Shown one piece after another: positions 25,784 to 33,561 of a stretch of 64,000 nucleotides of DNA. A model generated the notes under the pieces. It did not search any database and was not told where the DNA came from. It saw only the letters and a program-made list of their open reading frames with translations. Position 1 is the first letter of the stretch. Each line of letters opens with the position of its first letter. Source of the stretch: JAFDVL01 sp043736395 (GTDB lineage Bacteria > Acidobacteriota > Blastocatellia > RBC074); contig JAYTCQ010000354.1 of assembly GCA_043736395.1 (NCBI GenBank), positions 7,909 to 71,908 on the forward strand. The letters run 5' to 3'. A program made the translations under genes and the position numbers.

Positions 25784-27727
25784 TTATCGCCCCGCCGTTC
25801 GAACCATTTCGTATTGATAAAGTGCTTTTCCCAATTCGCCAAGTTTTGACAAGCCGCGCAATTCACCCTGACGCGGAATGACGGCTTGCGGAATTCTTGG
25901 GAATGACACTTGAAACTTCGTCTTAACAATCGCCTCGCGTGCGGCTAATGCATGGCACAAAGTGCAATCCTGTTGCGGTGTGGTCAGGTTAATAAAAATT
26001 CCTCCCACCGTGATTTTCATTTGCTCGCACGATGCCAGCAAATCTCGTGTTTCGGCGTACGCCACTTCGGTTGGAATGCTCACGACAGAAATTCGCGCCT
26101 TGGTTCCATCAGCTAACAAAGTGCGTAATTTCTTAAGGTTTTTCGACATTTCTACTAATAACTGTGAGAGTCGCGGCAGGCGCAGCATGTTGCGATACTT
26201 CAGGAAAACACCAAAAAAAGCCTTCAACCATTGATCTATCAAAGTGGGCATTTCCAGCAAACGGATTAAATGTCCGGTAGGAGCCGTGTCGAGAACTACC
26301 ACATCGTATTTCCCTGATTGATGCAGCTCAATCACGCGCAACAACGCCATCACTTCATCCAGTCCCGGCGGAGCCAGATCAATCATTCGTTCCATGACTT
26401 CGCGGTCAAAAGTGAAGTCGAGGTTTTGCATCGCAGCACTCAGGAATTTTTTCAGATCGTGGGCGTATTCTTTTTGCAAAACTTCAAATTCTGCATTCGC
26501 GTTAATTTCGAGAACGCTCAAATTTGGGGTCACTGCTACGATTTCTGCGCCGATAGGTAGCGCAAAACAATCTGCCAATGAATGCGCCGGATCCGTCGAA
26601 CATAGCAAAACTTTTTTGCCTTCTGTTTGTGCAAGTCTCATGGCTGTTGCACACGCCAGTGTAGTCTTTCCGACTCCGCCTTTCCCCGCAAAAAATAACA
26701 GGTTGGCTTTCGGCACAGGTACGTTGCTGAAGGTGGGAAAATCATTAACCGAAGCCTTCACGCTCACCACCTCCGGCATCAATGTTAGCGGTTCCACGTC
26801 ATCCCAAAAATGTTCGAGTGAATTCACTCCTCGCATTTCTTCCGGCTGCAATTCTGAGCGCCAGAAATTATATTCTTCATAACTTTGCAGCATTGCGCGA
26901 ATTTCAGAATTTTGACGCGCGTACGCTTCACGACAAGTCGCACAATCATTGTGTGGAAATAACTGATTGACGACGATCTCACTTACCGGGATTTGCAGGC
27001 GTTGTAAGGCCGTGAGTAAATCTTTTGTCTCATTGATGCTCAAAGCTTCTGCCAGCATTACTGGTACGAAGCGACACAGCTGTACATCACACAATAAGGC
27101 TTCCAGATTTTTGACAGAGGAAGTGATCGTCAACAAAAATTGATCTAGTTCATCGCCGTAATAATTGCCACTGAACAATTTTTTCATGTAGCGATTTTTG
27201 GCTAACAGCGCATCCAGCATTCCTAACCAGCGATGCAATAATTCAGGCATTCCAAGCAATCGCAGCGTGTGCCCAGTTGGCGCAGTGTCTACAATCACGC
27301 AATCATAATTTTCAGCCGAAACCCATTCTGAGATTTCCAGAAATGCCATCAATTCATCTAAGCCAGGCAACGAAAGTTCCAGAAATTGATTGATGTCTGA
27401 ATCGTCCAGAAACGTTCCGCGCTTGGCAATTTCGCGCAAATGTTCGGCGTGAAGTGCTTTGAATTTTGTCAGACATTCCTGTGCGTTGAGTTCAATGATC
27501 GTCAAATTTGACGGGATCATGCTCGCCTGTTCTCCCAATCCATCCATCAAAGAATGCGCTGGATCGGATGAAGCAATCAGGTATTTTTTTTCAGGAAAAG
27601 TTTTTGCGAGATACAGCGCAGTCGCCAAAGCAGACGTAGTTTTCCCAACTCCACCTTTGCCACCAAAAAGCAGTAGGTGTAAATTTTGATCGTTGAGAAA
27701 TGCAGGGCGCATTGGCTGATTAATCAT
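25784..27727 (-). CDS. Tandem ArsA/Get3-family ATPase in gas vesicle cluster
   Basis: 647 residues, two complete ArsA halves. Each has a deviant Walker A (GGKGGVGKTT near residue 18; AGKGGVGKTT near 347), a SDPAHSL / TDPAHSL switch and a DTAPTGH switch II. Each also has a late CxxC pair (CATC and CTLC), as in Get3-type zinc sites. The architecture equals bacterial ArsA, but no arsenite genes are nearby. Get3 proteins shield hydrophobic clients, so a chaperone role for hydrophobic GvpA-family subunits is a reasonable inference. Weak ribosome site. Confidence 0.9.
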   Translation of the reverse strand: MINQPMRPAFLNDQNLHLLLFGGKGGVGKTTSALATALYLAKTFPEKKYLIASSDPAHSLMDGLGEQASMIPSNLTIIELNAQECLTKFKALHAEHLREIAKRGTFLDDSDINQFLELSLPGLDELMAFLEISEWVSAENYDCVIVDTAPTGHTLRLLGMPELLHRWLGMLDALLAKNRYMKKLFSGNYYGDELDQFLLTITSSVKNLEALLCDVQLCRFVPVMLAEALSINETKDLLTALQRLQIPVSEIVVNQLFPHNDCATCREAYARQNSEIRAMLQSYEEYNFWRSELQPEEMRGVNSLEHFWDDVEPLTLMPEVVSVKASVNDFPTFSNVPVPKANLLFFAGKGGVGKTTLACATAMRLAQTEGKKVLLCSTDPAHSLADCFALPIGAEIVAVTPNLSVLEINANAEFEVLQKEYAHDLKKFLSAAMQNLDFTFDREVMERMIDLAPPGLDEVMALLRVIELHQSGKYDVVVLDTAPTGHLIRLLEMPTLIDQWLKAFFGVFLKYRNMLRLPRLSQLLVEMSKNLKKLRTLLADGTKARISVVSIPTEVAYAETRDLLASCEQMKITVGGIFINLTTPQQDCTLCHALAAREAIVKTKFQVSFPRIPQAVIPRQGELRGLSKLGELGKALYQYEMVRTAGR

Positions 27728-27745
27728 ATTTTGCGCTCATCAAAA

Positions 27746-28147
27746 TCATTCTTCATCACTGTCATCTTCATCTTCTTCATTTTCTTCGTCGTCATCGTCT
27801 TCTACCTCTTCATCCTCTTCATCACTGTCGTCTTCGTCTTCATCGTCGTCCTCATCGTCATCGTCACCATCATCTTCGTCTTCGTCATCGTCGTCCTCTT
27901 CATCGCCCTCATCATTCGCCGCAGACTCTTCCAATGCGCTCAATCGCTCTAACAATACTGCTTCCTGTTCATCAAATTCGTCTTCGGTGATTTGTCCTGT
28001 TTCGAGCATCATGTACAGCTCGCTCAGCGCAGTAGTAATTTGCTCAGAGGCGTTGGTTATTTCCTGCTCTGCCGCATTGCGGATTTCTCCCAGCAGCCAA
28101 AAAAAGCCGTGCATGGGAGCCAGAAAAATGTCATCAACTAAAAACAC
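27746..28147 (-). CDS. gvpG: GvpG with long poly-Asp/Glu C-terminal tail
   Basis: 133 residues from a GTG at 28147 (VFLVDDIFLAPMHGFFWLL as read), the usual GvpG beginning, with GAGAAG upstream. The GvpG core ends near residue 80 (LYMMLETGQITEDEFDEQE, LLERLSALEE). The last ~54 residues are almost only Asp and Glu, encoded by a GAC/GAT/GAG/GAA-rich tract. Ordinary GvpG proteins lack such a tail. Overlap with simple-sequence DNA means its length could vary among strains. Confidence 0.85.
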   Translation of the reverse strand: MFLVDDIFLAPMHGFFWLLGEIRNAAEQEITNASEQITTALSELYMMLETGQITEDEFDEQEAVLLERLSALEESAANDEGDEEDDDDEDEDDGDDDDEDDDEDEDDSDEEDEEVEDDDDEENEEDEDDSDEE

Positions 28148-28176
28148 AAAAAACTTCTCGACGATTTCACAAACAA

Positions 28177-28941
28177 CTAAAATTCCAGGGCGACTTCGAC
28201 AAAGTTATACGGCGCCCACGGCCCGTTAAAATCAAAGGCAAAGTTGTCATCAAACAATTCCGCTGCCGCATAAACCTGTTGCTCAAAGTTTGCTAACGAA
28301 GACCGATCCACCAGGCAAACCAGATTCATCACTTCGCGTTCCGTCCGGCAACGATTCACTTTGATTTCCGCGCAGGAATTCGTGAGTGCGTCCTCGACCT
28401 TCTCCGTGAACTCTTCCCTATCACTCGCATGCAATTGCTCAAAGAGGCGTCCAACAGCCAATTTGTCATCCTGACGCGGTTCACCTTCGCCACTGAATAA
28501 ACGATCCCGCGCAGCCAGTAATTCAGGATGTAAATTGACGAAATATTCAAAAATATTCGGCACGTCCCACGTGACGCGAACGCCCATTTCTACTTTGTCT
28601 GCCACGCGTTCTAATTGCGAAGCGAGTGCCTCGGAATTTTTTGTGAGTACTTCTTCGACGGCTTCCTGTGAATTCGCAGCGACGCCGAAAGCCATTGGTA
28701 AAACGGACAAATTTTCAGCTAATAATTTTTTCAGGACTTCCTGATGTGCGGCGAGATTTTTTCGCTGCGGCAGGATTTTTTCGCCGGAAGAATCACTCAC
28801 CACAGCGGCGAATTTGCCGTTGGAAATTGTGTAGACGTGCTGACCGTTTAGACCACAATTTCCTAATTCCAGGTGGTCTTGGGCGGCGATGACGGCGTAA
28901 AGATATTTAGAACTGCGAGCGGCGGCGGCTTTGACTGACAT
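28177..28941 (-). CDS. Gas vesicle protein GvpF/GvpL family (copy 3)
   Basis: 254 residues from the ATG at 28941 (CAGGAG upstream). GvpF/L pattern: SKYLYAVIAAQ at the start, a middle domain with LPMAFGVAANSQEAV, MGVRVTW, and the family ending FDFNGPWAPYNFVEV. GvpF/L proteins are minor shell-associated proteins required for assembly and contact GvpA. One of three divergent copies in this cluster. Confidence 0.9.
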   Translation of the reverse strand: MSVKAAAARSSKYLYAVIAAQDHLELGNCGLNGQHVYTISNGKFAAVVSDSSGEKILPQRKNLAAHQEVLKKLLAENLSVLPMAFGVAANSQEAVEEVLTKNSEALASQLERVADKVEMGVRVTWDVPNIFEYFVNLHPELLAARDRLFSGEGEPRQDDKLAVGRLFEQLHASDREEFTEKVEDALTNSCAEIKVNRCRTEREVMNLVCLVDRSSLANFEQQVYAAAELFDDNFAFDFNGPWAPYNFVEVALEF

Positions 28942-29105
28942 GGTTTTGGGTCTCCTGTAAAACCTGCCACACAAACGGTCAGAACAAAGCGAAAACAAGG
29001 AAGGAAAACTGAATGAATCAAAAGTTGCTCTGTTACTGAATCGCGGTGGCTCGGCGAATTTGGGTTACTGCTACTAACAACAATTTCTGTTGTTACGATC
29101 AAAAA

Positions 29106-29318
29106 TTATTTTGCTTCGGTGGCATTTCGGACTTGAGCATTCCATCGCTCAATCAACCACCAACGCCTTATTTCACGGTGCTGTAAATCAATTTCAGCAT
29201 TACTATTTTCCTGCTCAGCCAGATGATCCTGCGGGACACCCGTACTCGTAGGAACCGCGCGAAACGATTTGCGATGACGATTGGTTTTGATGTGCGATGC
29301 GGTTTTTAATTTCAGCAT
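29106..29318 (-). CDS. Small basic protein of unknown function in gvp cluster
   Basis: 70 residues, rich in His, Arg, Lys and Glu (NRHRKSFRAV, HREIRRWWLIERWN). It starts two bases after the preceding gene and keeps the operon spacing, which is the main support for being real. Ribosome site weak, no family recognised. Confidence 0.45.
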   Translation of the reverse strand: MLKLKTASHIKTNRHRKSFRAVPTSTGVPQDHLAEQENSNAEIDLQHREIRRWWLIERWNAQVRNATEAK

Positions 29319-29320
29319 GA

Positions 29321-29644
29321 TTAGTATTTCAGCTTGAATGAATTATTTGCAGTGGCACTCACGCTTTTGGCGATTTGCTTGCTTCCTTCGACTGGAAGAT
29401 CGTAATCGGCTGCCGCCAATTGTTTGAGGATGACAGCTTTTTCCGCATCAATTTCGCGGAAGCGTGTCCGCAATTCCTGCAATCGTTCCATCGCGCTGTC
29501 TTTTTCTTTGTTGCGACGGACTTTCTCCATTTCAAGTGCCGTCAATTTCATAAATGCTTTGTATGGACTAAAGCTACTTTCGTTACGATTGGAATGTGTA
29601 CGAATGCTTTGTAACCCGCGTAGCGTACTTTGACGTGATTTCAT
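29321..29644 (-). CDS. Small coiled-coil protein in gvp cluster
   Basis: 107 residues with a clear AGGAGG upstream. Residues ~33-80 form a charged helix (MEKVRRNKEKDSAMERL, LRTRFREIDAEKAVILKQL) likely to be a coiled coil; the N-terminus is Ser/Arg-rich and the C-terminus Ser/Ala/Asn-rich. Lies between gvpN and the small basic gene. No known Gvp family assigned. Confidence 0.7.
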   Translation of the reverse strand: MKSRQSTLRGLQSIRTHSNRNESSFSPYKAFMKLTALEMEKVRRNKEKDSAMERLQELRTRFREIDAEKAVILKQLAAADYDLPVEGSKQIAKSVSATANNSFKLKY

Positions 29645-29657
29645 TTCAGCTTTCCTC

Positions 29658-30614
29658 CTAACGACAAAATTTATGAATTAAAACATCAACTGTTTTGGGA
29701 GTAATGGTTTTCGAAGCTTTCTCGCCTTTGCCACCATCACGGCTTAGCACATCACGACAAACCCAACGGAACAATTCGTCATTGATCCGCGCATGCGAAT
29801 CACGTGCAGCAATCACGCGTGCAATCGCAATCGCAGCGCGAATTGTTGGATACGTTTGATCGTTACCGAGTGCTCGCAGTTCGTCTATGATGTTAATGAT
29901 GCTGGTGGCGTCTTCGAGTTCAATGCCTGACTTCGCCATCGTGACAGCGATTTCTGTTTCGCGGTCATAATGTCCCAAATCAATGGTAATCATTCGATCT
30001 AACAACGCATCCTGCGTTTTATGGACACCGGCGTATTCTTCAGGATTTGAGGTGAAAATTGCGTGAAATTCTGGATGAACATTCATGTAGCCTTCGCCTG
30101 AGCGACGCAGCTTCGGCAAGTTCAAAATGCGCTCCGACAATACGCTGAGCAAAGCATTATTGGCTTCGGCTGGCGAGCGATTAAATTCATCGTAAATTAA
30201 AGTGTTACCATCTCGACAGGCCATCGTCAGGCGGCTGTCTACCCAATAACTTTTGACTTCATCCTGCGTTTTCACGACAGAATGAATAAAATTATCCACT
30301 AACGTAGAGCGACGATAACCGGAGTCACGACCAATTAAATCAGCCGAACCGAATTCATCATCACCGTGAATCAGTGTGACCGGACGCGCTAATTGCGCGG
30401 CAACATGAAAAGCAAGCGTCGTCTTACCTGTTCCCGCCGGTCCGGCAAAATGTACCGGAAATCCAGCTTGCAAATAAGCGAGTGCTCGCTCAACGACGTG
30501 CGCAATTTGTGGTGTACTCACAAAACCTGAACTCGGTTCAAGTTGAAGATTTTCGTTCTCAGACTTCGTCCTTATCAAATCAGGAGAAGTTGCTGTAGAG
30601 GCGGATGCAGACAT
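29658..30614 (-). CDS. gvpN: Gas vesicle AAA+ ATPase GvpN
   Basis: 318 residues. MoxR-class AAA+ motifs: Walker A GPAGTGKTT, HGDDEFGSADLIG (the GvpN-typical block), Walker B LIYDEFNRSPAEANNAL, sensor region IFTSNPEEYAGVHKTQDAL, DRMITIDLGHYD. GvpN is required for full-size vesicles. The N-terminal 40 residues are Ser/Thr-rich and not conserved. Confidence 0.95.
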   Translation of the reverse strand: MSASASTATSPDLIRTKSENENLQLEPSSGFVSTPQIAHVVERALAYLQAGFPVHFAGPAGTGKTTLAFHVAAQLARPVTLIHGDDEFGSADLIGRDSGYRRSTLVDNFIHSVVKTQDEVKSYWVDSRLTMACRDGNTLIYDEFNRSPAEANNALLSVLSERILNLPKLRRSGEGYMNVHPEFHAIFTSNPEEYAGVHKTQDALLDRMITIDLGHYDRETEIAVTMAKSGIELEDATSIINIIDELRALGNDQTYPTIRAAIAIARVIAARDSHARINDELFRWVCRDVLSRDGGKGEKASKTITPKTVDVLIHKFCR

Positions 30615-30669
30615 GCGTGGTTCTCTTGGTTGTTCTTTTCAGGCAAATATCCTGCAAAAAAATTTAGGC

Positions 30670-31419
30670 TTAGCCGGCTTTTGCGGCAGCCAATTCATGT
30701 TCAAATTCGCGGCGAAGCTTTGCGATAGTTTCGCCCTGAACATCTTCGATATGCTTGGAGACGACTTCAGCGGCCATTCTGCTGGCTTGTTCAGCGGCAG
30801 CGCGGCTAGCTTCTTCCAACCGCTTTCCAGCTTCGTTGGTTACGCGTTCGACGGCTTGCTCAACTTTGCGCGCTTTTTCAGCTCTGAGCACGGCATCAGC
30901 TTTCGCTTCTTCTACAGCTTTCGAAGCTAACGTTGCTCTGGTTTCCGAAAGGGATTTTCCTTTAGTACGTGGCGCAGCGGCGGCAGCTTTGGCAACTGGC
31001 GCAGTTACAGCAACTGGTCTGCTTGTGGCAGGCAAGGCAGGCTGATTCCACATCGCGCGCGCACCTGCCAGATCTTCCTGATTTTCTTCGCGGATGGCAG
31101 AAACTTCACTCTTCAATTCAGAGACAAATTCTTGCCGATCTTCTTTCGTAGTGACCGCCATTTCTGCGTGAGCAACTCGAAAGTCTTCCTGCATCGTCGC
31201 GACCTCACCAACGAGATTGGTGACGAATTCGACCCGCTCCGATTTTGATTTTTCAGCCATCTCGGCATGGTCAACACGAAAGCCTTCTTGCATCGTGACG
31301 ACTTCTGCTTTTAATTCCTGATTTTCAGCCGACAGTCTTTCGATTAACTCTCCGCGTTCGACACGCAAGTCGGCCATTTCTTCAACCAGCCGTTTCATAT
31401 CATCGGTCAAGCGTCCCAT
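30670..31419 (-). CDS. GvpC-like protein with exact 33-residue repeats
   Basis: 249 residues, AAGGAG upstream. Two adjacent units at residues 36-68 and 69-101 are each exactly 33 residues and match at most positions (EV-TMQE-FRV-HAEMA near the start, ER/DR-x-EFV near the end); a partial third begins at 102. Thirty-three-residue repeats are the hallmark of GvpC, which wraps and stiffens the GvpA shell. The C-terminal 120 residues are an Ala/Lys/Glu-rich helical region (VAKAAAAAPRTKGKSL, AEKARKVEQAVERV). Position right after gvpA also fits. Sequence identity with cyanobacterial GvpC could not be tested. Confidence 0.75.
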   Translation of the reverse strand: MGRLTDDMKRLVEEMADLRVERGELIERLSAENQELKAEVVTMQEGFRVDHAEMAEKSKSERVEFVTNLVGEVATMQEDFRVAHAEMAVTTKEDRQEFVSELKSEVSAIREENQEDLAGARAMWNQPALPATSRPVAVTAPVAKAAAAAPRTKGKSLSETRATLASKAVEEAKADAVLRAEKARKVEQAVERVTNEAGKRLEEASRAAAEQASRMAAEVVSKHIEDVQGETIAKLRREFEHELAAAKAG

Positions 31420-31496
31420 TCGATTTGCTCCTTAACTTGCACTGATTCAGGCAAAATCTTTGCTGCGTAAATTAGTTAAAAAAATTCCATTGACGG

Positions 31497-31515
31497 GAAG
31501 GAGCAAAGCTCCCTC
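31497..31515 (-). terminator. Hairpin downstream of gvpA, attenuator or RNA-processing site
   Basis: Stem 31497-31504 / 31508-31515 of eight pairs (one G-U on the minus-strand RNA) and three-base loop, followed about 10 bases later in the minus direction by a run of seven T. It sits in the 128-base gap between gvpA and the GvpC-like gene. It would let gvpA be made in excess over later genes. Confidence 0.5.
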
Positions 31516-31547
31516 GCCGACAAAGGAAATAAAAACGTTCAGTCGTT

Positions 31548-31766
31548 TTAAGCCGGTGCTGCTGCGCTGGAAGTTAATCCAATAGCTTCGGCGTACTTTA
31601 AATAAGTTTCGACCGAGGCAATCACGACACGTGCTTCAACTGACAGTAATTCAATACCGACGAGCGAGACCTTAACCCAAGCATCAATGACGATACCTTT
31701 ATCAAGAATACGATCTACGACTTCTGCCAGACTCGATGAATCCGTTGACTTCGCTATTTTAGCCAT
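31548..31766 (-). CDS. gvpA: Major gas vesicle shell protein GvpA
   Basis: 72 residues from the ATG at 31766, which has AAAGGAG seven bases upstream; an upstream in-frame TTG at 31814 would add an unconserved 16 residues and was rejected. The sequence holds the whole GvpA fold: SSLAEVVDRILDKGIVIDAW, VKVSLVGIELLSVEARVVIA, then ASVETYLKYAEAIGL. Length and strand/helix order match GvpA, which forms the ribs of the gas-filled shell. It has its own leader with a sigma-54-like promoter. Confidence 0.96.
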   Translation of the reverse strand: MAKIAKSTDSSSLAEVVDRILDKGIVIDAWVKVSLVGIELLSVEARVVIASVETYLKYAEAIGLTSSAAAPA

Positions 31767-31863
31767 ATTTTCTCCTTTATGATTTTCATACTCCGGGTGG
31801 GAAAAGCTGAACACATCAGAAGGATGAGAAAGTCATCCCAACCACAGCTTGCTAAATCCTACT

Positions 31864-31879
31864 TGCAGATTTAGTGCCA
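31864..31879 (-). promoter_or_regulatory. Sigma-54-type -24/-12 promoter upstream of gvpA
   Basis: Read on the minus strand the 16 bases are TGGCACTAAATCTGCA. This matches TGGCAC-N5-TTGCA with only one difference in the core, and GG and GC stand at the correct spacing. Transcription would start near 31852, giving an ~86-base leader. A 7-bp inverted repeat (31852-31858 / 31868-31874) overlaps the -12 box and start site. RpoN and its activator are not visible in this window. Confidence 0.6.
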
Positions 31880-31959
31880 CAATCGGAAGGACTACAAAAT
31901 ATTTTTTCTGGGAGTTTTTTTGATAGCGTTGATAGACAAATAACTATTACTTCTATGTG

Positions 31960-32676
31960 CTATTTGAGTTTAGGCAGAAGCATCGCAGCAGGTAAATTTT
32001 CTGTCATCACAAAGTTGTAAGGAGGCCACGGCCCACTCGCTGAAAGCTTAACAGATTGCGGCACTATCAGGTGTCGCAACTTGTCATTCCAGGCTTCAAT
32101 TTCCGTGCGTCGAAGCAAAAAATATTGCGAACATAACCAGCCATCTTCGAACCTTTTTACTTCTGTTTTTTGACGTTTGAATAACCCATCCAAAGGCGCA
32201 CAGACCTCTGTCATCATTGCCTGAAATTCGGTTGAAGGATCTTCGTAATGCCGCCGCCGTGCCGCCAGATATGCTCGACCTGAAGACACGGGTTCCGGTT
32301 CACTGACAACAATATTCCCAATTGCTTGCGGTACAGAAATCAAAAATCGAAGCCCCATTTCAACACAATCTTCCAGTTCATCAAGGAGCGTTTCATACTG
32401 CGCCTGATGCTTCGTCAGGAAATTCATGAGTTGCGCTTCGTTATCAAACAGACAGCCGTACCGCATCGGAATCACTGTGTGTTCACGATGAAAATCTGCC
32501 ACGACTTTTTCAAATGATAATAATTGCTCAATGCTTGGAGTCGCAGAATTTTCACAGGCAGAAATAATCGCCGTCAGATTATTATTCGAGATAAAAAATA
32601 CTTCTGTAGACACAGAATTCACGGAATGGATTTTCTTTTCAGAGTTGCGCAACACAGCGTAGAGCAGCAGTTTCAT
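31960..32676 (-). CDS. Gas vesicle protein GvpF/GvpL family (copy 2)
   Basis: 238 residues; AAGGAG upstream; start overlaps the stop of copy 1 (ATGA). GvpF/L features: LLLYAVLRNSEK start, HTVIPMRYGCLF, MGLRFLISVP, and the ending LSASGPWPPYNFVMTENLP. Highly diverged from the other two copies, consistent with different roles in one vesicle. Confidence 0.9.
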   Translation of the reverse strand: MKLLLYAVLRNSEKKIHSVNSVSTEVFFISNNNLTAIISACENSATPSIEQLLSFEKVVADFHREHTVIPMRYGCLFDNEAQLMNFLTKHQAQYETLLDELEDCVEMGLRFLISVPQAIGNIVVSEPEPVSSGRAYLAARRRHYEDPSTEFQAMMTEVCAPLDGLFKRQKTEVKRFEDGWLCSQYFLLRRTEIEAWNDKLRHLIVPQSVKLSASGPWPPYNFVMTENLPAAMLLPKLK

Positions 32677-33485
32677 GCACTTTGCTCCTTGGCTAAATTT
32701 GGAGAAAAACTATACGGCGGCCACGCTCCGGACATCGTAAAAACAAAGCCTTTTTCTGCGTATTTCGAATTGATGCTATCAACGCGCAGTCGAAAATCTT
32801 CGCGAGATTCTTGTGGAATTAAAAATGCCCAATTCAAAATTGCTTCAAGTTCGTCGTCAGAATTCGTAACTTTTCGTGCTCGAAAATCAACGGCGGATTG
32901 ACTCAGCTCCTGCGCAATTTGTACGCAGATTTCTTGTATCCATTGATTTAATTCCTGCTCTACCGCCGCCTTGATTTTTTGCTCTTGAAAATAGCGCAGC
33001 CCCGGAGAAATTGCGCCGAGCTGTTCGTCCTGTTCAGCTAATTTTTGATCCAACAATCGCTGTCTGGCTGCGACACGATTGATGCTTCCCTTGACTGAAA
33101 ATTCCTGCTTGTTATTGATGTGATGCAGGAATCCAAAAATTGTTCCGTGTTGTGTTTGAAGAAAATCTGTGACGCCGGAAGCCGTAGAAAATAACGTACC
33201 AAATCGCGCTGGTAAAACGGGAGCTTGACGCAGTTGCTCTTCGATGACTGCTTCGTGTTGCAAGGCTCGCGGAGCAATCCAGTTCAAATCTTTCATCAAT
33301 TCTTCCGCTTCCGCACCAATGAAATCAGTCAGTGGAACTTCGCTAACAATTGCGGTCAACGAATTGTATTGAAGAGCGAATAAAGGGCTGCCATCATCAA
33401 AGCCCACGCCTTGAACTTCCGGCAGCTCTTTCGTCAGAGAAATACAAAAAAGATAAATTGCTTTGGAGGGTTGGTTGTTCGTCAT
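32673..33485 (-). CDS. Gas vesicle protein GvpF/GvpL family (copy 1)
   Basis: 270 residues. Family pattern: KAIYLFCISL start, APVLPARFGTLFSTASGV, EFSVKGSINR, and C-terminal FTMSGAWPPYSFSPN. Translationally coupled to copy 2 by a four-base overlap. Ribosome site weak. Sits 76 bases after the CDC48-type gene. Confidence 0.9.
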   Translation of the reverse strand: MTNNQPSKAIYLFCISLTKELPEVQGVGFDDGSPLFALQYNSLTAIVSEVPLTDFIGAEAEELMKDLNWIAPRALQHEAVIEEQLRQAPVLPARFGTLFSTASGVTDFLQTQHGTIFGFLHHINNKQEFSVKGSINRVAARQRLLDQKLAEQDEQLGAISPGLRYFQEQKIKAAVEQELNQWIQEICVQIAQELSQSAVDFRARKVTNSDDELEAILNWAFLIPQESREDFRLRVDSINSKYAEKGFVFTMSGAWPPYSFSPNLAKEQSA

Positions 33486-33561
33486 AAAATTCAGTTACAA
33501 AATGCAGCGGGTACTGCACAAGTAACGAGAGTAATTTCTTCCGCGAAGATGGATGAATTTG

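Noticed and set aside
25784..27727. Arsenical pump ATPase ArsA
   Set aside because: No arsB, arsC or arsD nearby; embedded between gvp genes.
27760..27910. Simple-sequence GAC/GAT tract as a non-coding microsatellite
   Set aside because: It is in frame with gvpG and encodes its acidic tail; no frameshift is needed.
31767..31814. Longer GvpA N-terminus from a TTG at 31814
   Set aside because: AAAGGAG lies directly before the ATG at 31766 and the added residues do not resemble GvpA.
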